Positions 32,059 through 39,321 of a stretch of DNA of 39,321 bases are shown one piece after another. The stretch comes from Flavobacterium sp. (lineage in GTDB: Bacteria > Bacteroidota > Bacteroidia > Flavobacteriales > Flavobacteriaceae): the NCBI GenBank assembly GCA_020403245.1, contig JADBYA010000070.1, positions 1 through 39,321 of the forward strand, in the 5' to 3' direction. A model generated the notes under the pieces. The model searched no databases. It saw only the letters and a program-made list of their open reading frames with translations, and had not been told where the DNA came from. A program made the translations under genes and the position numbers. Every line of letters begins with the position of its first letter. Position 1 is the stretch's first letter.

Positions 32059-34170
32059 TTAAAATTTATCTTTTTCCGCACGATTATAATAGTAGTTGTA
32101 CGTTTCATGTTGGGCTCGGAAAATAGGTTCACCCGCAGTGCGAATTCTGTATTTATTTTCAAATTTTTCGGAATGGTATCGTGCTTTTACATTTCCTTTC
32201 CAACCCACATTAAAAGTATCAATAACTTGTTTTTTTATATCTTCATCATAAATAGGACAAGCGACTTCTACTCTACCTTCAATATTTCTTGTCATAAAAT
32301 CGGCAGATGAAATAAATACTTCTGGATCACCATTATTACAGAAAATGAATGTTCTTGAATGTTCTAAATAATAATCTACTATACTGATGGCTTCAATATT
32401 TTCACTCATTCCTTTGACGCCTGGAATTAGCGAACAAATCCCTCTTACTTGCAATTTTATTTTCACTCCCGCATTGCTTGCTTCATATAATTTATCTATC
32501 ATTCCATAATCGGATAGACTGTTCATTTTTAAACTAATGTAAGCTGGTTTTCCTACTTTGGCATGATTTATTTCTCTTTCAATTAATTTATAGAATTTTG
32601 AACGAGTGTAATGAGGTGAAACTATTAAATGCTTGTATCGGTGTATTCGATAATTAACATCAAAGAAATCAAATATTTTGTCAACATCTTTCAAAATCTG
32701 TTGATGGCATGTGAATAGTGTCAAATCTGTATAAATTTTAGCGGTTGATTCGTTGAAATTACCTGTAGAAATAAAACCATAGCGTTTTAACTTTCCTAAT
32801 TCAATTCTATCAATTACACATATTTTACTGTGTACTTTCAATCCTTTAATCCCAAAAATAAGTTCAATGCCTTCTTGTTGCATTTGCTCAGCATAAGAAA
32901 TATTACTGGCTTCATCAAAACGCGCTTGCAACTCAATTTGAACGATTACTTTCTTTCCGTTTTTAGCTGCATTAATTAGTGAACTTATTATTTGAGAGTT
33001 TTTTGCTAGTCGATATAAAGTAATTTTTATGGAACTTACTTTTGGGTCCAAAGCTGCTTCTCTTAAAAACTTTATTAAATAGGAAAACGACTGATATGGG
33101 GCATAGATTAGGTAATCCTTTTGAGCGATTTTATTTAAAATACTTCCATCCAAAGATAATCCTTCCACTGGAAGGGGGATTCTTGGTGGATATAGTAAAT
33201 CAAATCTGCCCAAATTTGGAAAATTCATATAATCGCGTCGATTGTGATATCTTCCTCCAGGTATTACACCATCTGAAGCATCAATCCCCATTTTATTCAA
33301 GAAAAATTTCAATGTATCCTTATCAATTGATTGATCATAAACAAAACGTACTGGCTCACCTATCCTTCTGTCTTTTACAGAAGTGGCTATTTTTTCCAAC
33401 ATACTTTTGCTCATGTCGCTATCAATGTCTAATTGAGCATCTCTAGTAATTTTTATCATGTGAGCCGCAATACTTTCATATTCAAATATATTGAAAATGC
33501 TACTCAAGTTGTAACGGATAATATCATCTACCAAAATCAAATATTGTTTTCCATCTTTTAGAGGAAGTTCCACTATACGATTGGTATTTTTTGGAATTTC
33601 GATGATGGCATATCTAATCTCTTGTTTGGCTTTTACCAAACCTAACATTTTAGATTTTTGAACTGATTTCATTACCAATTTAATAGCTAAATAGCCAGAA
33701 GTGTCTTTTAATAATGGAAACTCCGCTAAATCATTGAGAATAATTGTAACAAGTTCTGGGCTGATTTTTTGAATAAAAAAATCTTTTACGAAGTTTTCAT
33801 GCTCACCCGAAATTTCATTTTCGTTGATTATAATGATATTCTGCTTTTCTAATTCTTTTTGTATTTGAGTGAGGACTTTTAAACTCTCAGACTGTTGTCT
33901 GATTACAATTTCGGTGATTTCTTTAACGAGTTGTTGGGCTGAAATTCCGCCAAGAATTTTTTCTCCTGTTACTCCAGACAAACTCAATCTTCGGATAGCA
34001 GCAAATCGAACTCGGAAAAATTCATCTAAATTATTAGAAAAAATACCAATAAATCGCAATCGCTCCAATAAAGGAACAGACTCATCTGCAGCTTCTTGTA
34101 AAACTCTAGCATTAAATGCCAACCAACTTTTTTCTCTGTCAATATAACGAAAACCGGTTTCTGTACTCAT
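32059..34170 (-). CDS. ppk1: Polyphosphate kinase 1
   Basis: The 703-residue enzyme reversibly makes polyphosphate from ATP. It has the N domain start YIDREKSWLAFNARVLQEA, the middle domain, and two phospholipase-D-like C domains. His447 in KVHSKICVID is the expected autophosphorylated His and His604 in VDYYLEHSRTFIF the second catalytic His, with STGNFNESTAKIYTDL (468-483) between them. Length is normal. It begins three bases after sixA ends and is followed by ppx. Confidence 0.97.
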   Translation of the reverse strand: MSTETGFRYIDREKSWLAFNARVLQEAADESVPLLERLRFIGIFSNNLDEFFRVRFAAIRRLSLSGVTGEKILGGISAQQLVKEITEIVIRQQSESLKVLTQIQKELEKQNIIIINENEISGEHENFVKDFFIQKISPELVTIILNDLAEFPLLKDTSGYLAIKLVMKSVQKSKMLGLVKAKQEIRYAIIEIPKNTNRIVELPLKDGKQYLILVDDIIRYNLSSIFNIFEYESIAAHMIKITRDAQLDIDSDMSKSMLEKIATSVKDRRIGEPVRFVYDQSIDKDTLKFFLNKMGIDASDGVIPGGRYHNRRDYMNFPNLGRFDLLYPPRIPLPVEGLSLDGSILNKIAQKDYLIYAPYQSFSYLIKFLREAALDPKVSSIKITLYRLAKNSQIISSLINAAKNGKKVIVQIELQARFDEASNISYAEQMQQEGIELIFGIKGLKVHSKICVIDRIELGKLKRYGFISTGNFNESTAKIYTDLTLFTCHQQILKDVDKIFDFFDVNYRIHRYKHLIVSPHYTRSKFYKLIEREINHAKVGKPAYISLKMNSLSDYGMIDKLYEASNAGVKIKLQVRGICSLIPGVKGMSENIEAISIVDYYLEHSRTFIFCNNGDPEVFISSADFMTRNIEGRVEVACPIYDEDIKKQVIDTFNVGWKGNVKARYHSEKFENKYRIRTAGEPIFRAQHETYNYYYNRAEKDKF

Positions 34171-34173
34171 ATT

Positions 34174-34659
34174 TTATTTTAAATCTCTTGGAAAAATAAC
34201 TTTTTTTGTAATGCCATTTTCAATGGTATTCCAACTTGTGTTTTCAAAAATAATCTTTACAAAACCGGAAGTGGGAACATTGTCAACAAAAATGTTCCCA
34301 AATTTATTGACAAAATTTGTAATGGCCTCATTATGTCCAAAAACTATTAAATTATCATAATCATCTGGGCAAGACTTTATAATTTCCTCAAGTCTTTTTC
34401 CATCAAAAGTGTATAATTCTTCTTTAAAATCAATATTTTCTATAGGATAGGATAAATTTTGGGCAAAAATTACAGCGGTTTCTGTTGCTCGCTTAGCAGG
34501 ACTACTCCAAAGTAAATACATTTTTGGAATGTGTTTGCTAAGGTCTGATGATACCACATGCGCATCATGTATTCCTTTACTGGTTAATGGTCTATCAAAA
34601 TCCCGAAGTGGTGCATCCCAACTAGATTTGGCATGTCTAACTAGCATTAATTGTTTCAT
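34174..34659 (-). CDS. SixA-type histidine phosphatase
   Basis: The 161-residue protein is a small histidine phosphatase with the RHG motif LVRHAKSSWD (His9), followed by DFDRPLTSKGIHDA, LWSSPAKRATETA, the acid-region EELYTF and the second His in IVFGHNEAITNFV. It removes phosphate from phosphohistidine or small phosphoesters. It is first in the polyphosphate operon, with a promoter core TAACTTTG at 34673-34680 on the minus strand. Given that PPK1 works through a phosphohistidine, a regulatory link is conceivable but unproven. Confidence 0.93.
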   Translation of the reverse strand: MKQLMLVRHAKSSWDAPLRDFDRPLTSKGIHDAHVVSSDLSKHIPKMYLLWSSPAKRATETAVIFAQNLSYPIENIDFKEELYTFDGKRLEEIIKSCPDDYDNLIVFGHNEAITNFVNKFGNIFVDNVPTSGFVKIIFENTSWNTIENGITKKVIFPRDLK

Positions 34660-35280
34660 GAATATAATTCTTCAAAGTTATTTAATGTATAAATTTAAAC
34701 TATTATAATTAAAAATGGAAGTATAATTAAAGTGATTTTTAAAACCAAATGCATGATAGTTTAATTATGGCTCCAAAAATTATTTCAAAAACATATAAAG
34801 AATAGATTTATAAAAAAAATCAAATAAATATAGCTTATAGTTTGTAATTTTAAAAAAACAATTCATTGTTAATAATTTTTGTAATACTTTATACTATAAA
34901 AATAATAAATAATACACTTTATCTATAAAATAATGCATTTTATCGATATTTTTTTTGGTAGATTAATTAGTAATTCTTACTTTCGAACTTTAAAAGTTTT
35001 GTAAAATGACAAGTTATACTCAAAAAAACATAAAATCTCTTGTCAAAAAGTGAAGAAAAAAAGTGAAATTATGTAATATAAATATAATATTTGAAAGAAA
35101 ATTGACATCTTAACGAGTTTTCGTGTTGTTTGTAGAAAAAATGATGAATTTATAAACATAGTGTATAGTTTTACACTAATATAGTATAACCCAAAATATT
35201 ATAACTTCATTATGCCTACATCCTCAATTCGAGCCCTGATTTAAATTTTCTTAAATAATTATTCTACTAAATCTAATTGT
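34660..35280. other. Long AT-rich intergenic region between divergent transcripts
   Basis: No credible gene was found in about 620 bp. The left end holds the sixA promoter core. Elsewhere there are small inverted repeats: TGACAAG at 35005 with CTTGTCA at about 35038, and AGTGTA-tagttt-TACACT at 35160-35177. TACTTTCG near 34979 is a one-mismatch promoter core. Without experiments it is best seen as a long regulatory or leader region for the secreted proteins to the right. Confidence 0.6.
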
Positions 35281-35823
35281 ATGAAAACAAATACTATTAT
35301 CATCCTATTGATTACATTTTATAGTGTTACCATTTTATCTCAAAATTCAACTATAAATATAACTTCTCCTACATCTTTAAATGTTAAAGCTATAGATGAT
35401 TTCTTAGTTCCAGTAAATGGTTTGCAAAATAACGCAAATCAATCAGCTGTGGCTTTATTGAATATTCAGAACGTTAAAAATTTAATATACAATACTCAAC
35501 CTTCTATCTATTATTTTTCGGGTGTTGAAAAAATATATGGTGAAAAACCAAAAAACCTATTTACAGATCTTAATTCATTAAGTAATTTAAACAATGTTAT
35601 TTCTTTAAAAAATAATATTGAAATTATCATTATCAAATTAGAAAATACAAATCAATTGAATTCCACTATTAGCTTGGAATTGTTTTCAAGCTTTAAGAAC
35701 TTAAAATATATTTACATTATTTCAAGTTTTGATACTACTGCACAAGCTATTGCAAACATGATAGTAGGAAGTAATGATCAATATAGTGTTTTCTATAACG
35801 TAGAAAAAGGAGACACTAATTAA
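35281..35823 (+). CDS. Small secreted hypothetical protein
   Basis: The 180-residue protein has a clear signal peptide (MKTNTIIILLITFYSVTILS, cleavage near SQN). The mature part is rich in Asn, Ile and Leu with LRR-like strand spacing (LNSLSNLNNVISLKNNIEII, NLKYIYIISSF) but no canonical leucine-rich repeat consensus. I recognise no family. It lies 23 bases upstream of the large adhesin gene, so the two are probably cotranscribed and may act together at the surface. It lacks any visible sorting domain. Confidence 0.75.
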   Translation: MKTNTIIILLITFYSVTILSQNSTINITSPTSLNVKAIDDFLVPVNGLQNNANQSAVALLNIQNVKNLIYNTQPSIYYFSGVEKIYGEKPKNLFTDLNSLSNLNNVISLKNNIEIIIIKLENTNQLNSTISLELFSSFKNLKYIYIISSFDTTAQAIANMIVGSNDQYSVFYNVEKGDTN

Positions 35824-35846
35824 TAATTGAGACAAAAAAAGAATAT

Positions 35847-38800
35847 ATGAAAAATCTATACTTTAATTCAGTCGTAAAAAAGCTTAAAAGCATTGCTGTT
35901 TTATTGTTAATTCTATTAGGAATTTCCAATACTGTAGATGCACAAATAAGAAAAGCTTTTACTCAAAGAACCTCACAATATACTCCTAACAAAAAGATTT
36001 ATAATCTCAAAGGTGACTTTACCATGCTGGGAAATACTTGTTTGACACCTCAAAACTATAGTCCAACGACCAACAACAATGGTCAGTTTATGATTTATGT
36101 TGATACAGATGGTGATTCAAATACATTTAACTCCTCTTCTTCAACTTTAGTTTTTTCTACTGAAAATGGAGCTATTCCAGCATGTTCTAATATTGTTTAT
36201 GCTGGTTTGTATTGGACAGGTAGATCTTCCCCTAATGCAACTTTTGATGTAACCAAAGGAGTTGCGTCTCCTCAACCCGTAAATAATGATTTAAATATTG
36301 TTCACAATCAAAATATTGCAAGCACAAGCCCTATTTATTCAACAAATTATACTTTATCTGTAACAACTGGTGGTACTAGTAATAATTTTTATCCAATATA
36401 TACTTTTTCAGGTAATGGACAAACCTATGCATTTAGATTTTACAACAGTTCAGAAATAAATAGAGTAACTCTATCCATTAATGGGGGAACTGAAACTAAT
36501 ATTCCAGTTAGTGTAGATGCTGGAAATACTCAAGCGAACCTTACTACACCATATGCTATAACCGATGGAACAGTAACAATAACCATAAATAATTTAATTC
36601 GTAATGGAGGTACTAATGAAACTGCCATAAATACACAAAACAATTCAAATGCTAATGTTAATGTTTCAGGTTTAGCATCAGTTACAACTAATGTTACCAA
36701 AACATTTAATAAAAGAATTGTCTCATTAAAAGGACCAGGCGCCTCATCGTACACACAAATTATTGCAGCTGCTAATGACATTTATTATCCTTCTGGGACT
36801 GATGATAATATTTTTTCCGCTTATGCTGAAATCACCGACTATGTCAAATCTGCTGTTACTGGTGGTCTTGGACAATATACAGTTGCTGACATGGCGCTAC
36901 TTGAAGGTAACATAGGTGGAACCGGATTTTCAGGTGGTTGGGGAATGATAGTTATTTATGAAAACACAAAAATGAATTGGAGAGATGTAACTATATTCGA
37001 CGGATATGCCTATGTAGCTTCTACAAATACAAGTGGTTATGATTTACCTGTTTCAGGATTCAATGCTGTTCAAACTGGCAACGTGGGAATGAAGTTAGGA
37101 TTAATAGCAAGTGAAGGTGACATCGGTTTTTCTGGCGACTATATCAGAATTAGAAACCTTAACACTAATAATTATACTAATTTAAGCCATTCTGGAAATT
37201 CAACTTCGAACTTCTTTAATTCCTCAATTAATACTGGTGGTACAAGAAATCCGAATTTAGTAAACAACACAGGTATTGATGTAGCTATGTTTAACATTCC
37301 TAATTCAGGAAACACTATAATAGGAAATAATCAAACTTCTACAAATTTCAGATATGGCACAACTTCTGATACCTATTCTATCTTTACAATTGCTATGTCA
37401 ATTGATGCCTTTATACCAGAGTCTGAAGGAATAGTATCTCTTATATCATTAAATAATAATCCACCTGTTGTACCTTACACTCTTGAACCTGGACAAGAAG
37501 GCGAGTTTAGTATTGATATTAAAAATTTAGGTTTTGAAGCAATTAATAACTTCAAAGTTACTTTTCCTATACCTTTCAACGCAACTTATGTAGCTGGTAG
37601 TGCAGTTGGAACCATATTCAGCCCTCAAACAATTCCAACTCCAAATAATATTGCATTCTTGCCTAATCTTGGAGCAACTGGTTCATTAGTTTGGGATTTT
37701 GGAACTTTAGTTTTACCAACAAATCCAAACGCCATATTGGCAAAACTAAGATTTAAACTTAAAGCTACTACTGATTGTACCATATTAAACAATACAACTT
37801 GTAACAATTCAATATTAGTTGAAGGTGGCATGAGTGGTATAGGAGCATCAACTGGACTTGCATTTACTGGTAAAGAGTTTATTAGCGGATATGAATTGAA
37901 CGGACAATGTAATGATAATCCATTAACTGACCCGTTTTCAGTTAAAATAGAAGCTTCAAATTATCTACAACTAAATTGTCAAAATACTTCATCAACTAGA
38001 AGTTTTTCGTATTGTAGCGAAAACACTAGTGTTGGAACATCTGAAATTGCATCATTCTTCCCAGCTGGATCAAGATTCTACAATCAGTTTCCAGTTACCG
38101 TAAATTCAATTGAATTTACAGATGCTAACCCTATTCCTCTTGTGGCTGGTTCAATAGTAACATACTATGCTGTTCCACCAAACAATTTAGCACAATGTAA
38201 TTATCCTTTCACAATTTCTAAATGCCCCCCAATAATTGCACAAAATGATACCCTAAATGGTGGAAATGGAACTACAGGAAACTCTAATATTGGAAATGTT
38301 TTAAGTAATAATGGCAATGGCCCTGATACAGTAAATGGAATTCCAGCAACTATTTCTCAAGTTACTATTACAGTCACAACTCCAGCAACTCCTATTGGTT
38401 TAGCTTCTAATCCTGTTCCATTCATTAATACAATAAATGGAGAAGTTAGTATTCCTATTGGAACTCCTATTGGAACCTATACAATCATTTATAATTTATG
38501 TGACATAAATAATAATGTCAATTGTGATCCTGCAATTGTAACTATTAATGTAACATGTGGAATAATACCTCCTCCACCAACAATAGCTTGTTACGAAACA
38601 GCAACTTTCAATACAACAACTTGTCAGTACGATATAGTTGGAACAATGCCAACAGTACCGACAGAGATGGCTTGCTACGAAATAGCAACTTTCAATCCAA
38701 CAACCTGTAAATACGATATAACTGGAACAATGCCGCCGGCACCAACAGAATTAGCATGTTATGAAACAGCTACTTTCAATACAACAACATGTGTTTGGGA

Positions 38801-39321
38801 TGTAACAGGTACTCAACCCGTTCAACCACCAGCTGTAAACTGTTGGGATAACTTCCAATTCGATACTACTTCATGTAGCTGGGTAAACCAAGGTACACAA
38901 CCTGTACAACCACCAGTTGTAAACTGCTGGGATAATTACCAGTTCAATACTACTTCATGTAGCTGGGTAAACCAAGGTACACAACCGGTACAACCACCAG
39001 TTGTAAATTGCTGGGATAACTTCCAATTCAATACTACTTCATGTAGTTGGGTAAACCAAGGTTCACAAGCGCCACAACCACCAGTTGTAAACTGTTGGGA
39101 TAACTTCCAGTTCAACACAACAAGCTGTTCATGGGTAAACCAAGGTACACAACCGCCACAACCACCAGCTGTAAACTGTTGGGATAACTTCCAATTCGAT
39201 ACTACTTCATGTAGCTGGGTAAACCAAGGTACACAACCGGTACAACCACCAGTTGTAAACTGCTGGGATAATTTCCAATTCAACACAACGAGCTGTTCAT
39301 GGGTAAACCAAGGTACACAAC
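35847..39321 (+). CDS. Large secreted adhesin with 28-residue Cys repeats, N-terminal part (partial)
   Basis: An open frame starts at ATG 35847 (MKNLYFNSVVKKLKSIAVLL and an LLILLGISNTVDAQ signal peptide) and runs off the right edge after 1158 codons without a stop. Residues about 35-520 form a globular region (NIVYAGLYWTGRSS, KGDFTMLGNTC, GGTGFSGGWGMIVIYEN, DVTIFDGYAYV, SGDYIRIRN). A DUF11-like module (EPGQEGEFSIDIKNLGFEAI) and Ig-like modules follow. From residue 915 there are 28-residue repeats with two Cys each. The architecture is that of Bacteroidota surface adhesins exported by type IX secretion; the sorting domain should be off the edge. The ligand is unknown. Confidence 0.9.
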   Translation, partial: MKNLYFNSVVKKLKSIAVLLLILLGISNTVDAQIRKAFTQRTSQYTPNKKIYNLKGDFTMLGNTCLTPQNYSPTTNNNGQFMIYVDTDGDSNTFNSSSSTLVFSTENGAIPACSNIVYAGLYWTGRSSPNATFDVTKGVASPQPVNNDLNIVHNQNIASTSPIYSTNYTLSVTTGGTSNNFYPIYTFSGNGQTYAFRFYNSSEINRVTLSINGGTETNIPVSVDAGNTQANLTTPYAITDGTVTITINNLIRNGGTNETAINTQNNSNANVNVSGLASVTTNVTKTFNKRIVSLKGPGASSYTQIIAAANDIYYPSGTDDNIFSAYAEITDYVKSAVTGGLGQYTVADMALLEGNIGGTGFSGGWGMIVIYENTKMNWRDVTIFDGYAYVASTNTSGYDLPVSGFNAVQTGNVGMKLGLIASEGDIGFSGDYIRIRNLNTNNYTNLSHSGNSTSNFFNSSINTGGTRNPNLVNNTGIDVAMFNIPNSGNTIIGNNQTSTNFRYGTTSDTYSIFTIAMSIDAFIPESEGIVSLISLNNNPPVVPYTLEPGQEGEFSIDIKNLGFEAINNFKVTFPIPFNATYVAGSAVGTIFSPQTIPTPNNIAFLPNLGATGSLVWDFGTLVLPTNPNAILAKLRFKLKATTDCTILNNTTCNNSILVEGGMSGIGASTGLAFTGKEFISGYELNGQCNDNPLTDPFSVKIEASNYLQLNCQNTSSTRSFSYCSENTSVGTSEIASFFPAGSRFYNQFPVTVNSIEFTDANPIPLVAGSIVTYYAVPPNNLAQCNYPFTISKCPPIIAQNDTLNGGNGTTGNSNIGNVLSNNGNGPDTVNGIPATISQVTITVTTPATPIGLASNPVPFINTINGEVSIPIGTPIGTYTIIYNLCDINNNVNCDPAIVTINVTCGIIPPPPTIACYETATFNTTTCQYDIVGTMPTVPTEMACYEIATFNPTTCKYDITGTMPPAPTELACYETATFNTTTCVWDVTGTQPVQPPAVNCWDNFQFDTTSCSWVNQGTQPVQPPVVNCWDNYQFNTTSCSWVNQGTQPVQPPVVNCWDNFQFNTTSCSWVNQGSQAPQPPVVNCWDNFQFNTTSCSWVNQGTQPPQPPAVNCWDNFQFDTTSCSWVNQGTQPVQPPVVNCWDNFQFNTTSCSWVNQGTQ
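38589..39321 (+). repeat. 84-bp coding repeats (28 residues), at least 8.7 copies
   Basis: Copies begin at 38589, 38673, 38757, 38841, 38925, 39009, 39093, 39177 and 39261 (the last cut by the edge). The first three encode CYETATFNTTTC.YD(I/V)-GT types; from the fourth on they are CWDNFQFNTTSCSWVNQGTQ followed by a Pro/Gln/Val linker. The later copies are nearly identical in DNA, implying recent expansion. The two Cys (11 residues apart) could form a disulfide in each unit. Confidence 0.95.

Noticed and set aside
38936..39286. Minus-strand Cys/Trp/Thr-rich open frame
   Set aside because: It is the antisense of the 84-bp adhesin repeats; its repeat pattern is a mirror of the coding strand.
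38589..39321. Regular 84-bp repeats that could be taken for a CRISPR array
   Set aside because: There are no unique spacers; the repeats are contiguous and in frame within a secreted adhesin.

Overview
The window is AT-rich, low-redundancy chromosomal DNA from a member of the Bacteroidota, most likely a Flavobacterium-type organism (family Flavobacteriaceae). The evidence is the gene content (Bacteroidota-type secreted adhesins with SprB-like and lamin-tail domains, DUF3822 next to rsmD, a Flavobacteria-type dnaX without a zinc module), Bacteroidota promoter cores (TAnnTTTG) in front of many genes, and the absence of clear Shine-Dalgarno sequences. No tRNA, rRNA, insertion sequence, prophage or CRISPR array was seen. 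One structural RNA, RNase P RNA, is present.

Layout. 1-4353 (-) is the N-terminal 1451 residues of a giant secreted multidomain adhesin that runs off the left edge. 4507-5676 (-) is proline dehydrogenase. 5740-12630 (-) is a compact eight-gene photolyase/cryptochrome operon. In transcription order it encodes a TIGR03643/DUF2805 protein, DUF2452, a flavin reductase, a highly divergent photolyase homologue, DUF2071, a 47-residue DUF2256 zinc-ribbon-like protein, an iron-sulfur bacterial (6-4) photolyase and Cry-DASH. It lies between proline dehydrogenase and aroB, which I remember as neighbours in related genomes, so it may be an inserted module. 12747-17030 (+) carries aroB, an arginine decarboxylase with a long leader, a deoxyhypusine-synthase-like enzyme and a very acidic small protein. 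17173-21009 (-) is a tight operon of a phosphodiester glycosidase-like protein, PEP carboxylase and a DinB-like protein. Then follow an Lrp/AsnC regulator, an M14 carboxypeptidase and an acyltransferase (-), a PABS-like methyltransferase-fold protein and an ion channel (+), kdsB and a RecD2-like helicase (-), DUF3822-rsmD (+), rnpB (-), dnaX (+), and a polyphosphate operon sixA-ppk1-ppx (-). The right end (35281-39321, +) has a small secreted protein and a second large secreted adhesin whose 28-residue cysteine repeats continue past the edge.

How the parts work together. The photolyase operon combines three different photolyase-superfamily proteins with a flavin reductase that could supply reduced flavin, and with four uncharacterised families. 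One photolyase (9680-11230) has lost the active-site Glu, the substrate-stacking Trp and two of the three Trp-triad residues, so it is unlikely to be a conventional repair enzyme. This operon is the best candidate for an undescribed system here. An odd palindrome sits on its putative promoter, a 19-bp hairpin sits between the DUF2256 and (6-4) photolyase genes, and a 94-bp tandem duplication sits just before Cry-DASH.

A second theme is small repeat families. A GTTGGAAGT/GTTCCGAG type occurs between genes and also inside the dnaX linker. A TTGAAATTG/TTGATTTTTGA type sits around promoters near 27.0-27.3 kb and 29.3 kb. All family names are from sequence recognition by eye; no database search was run.
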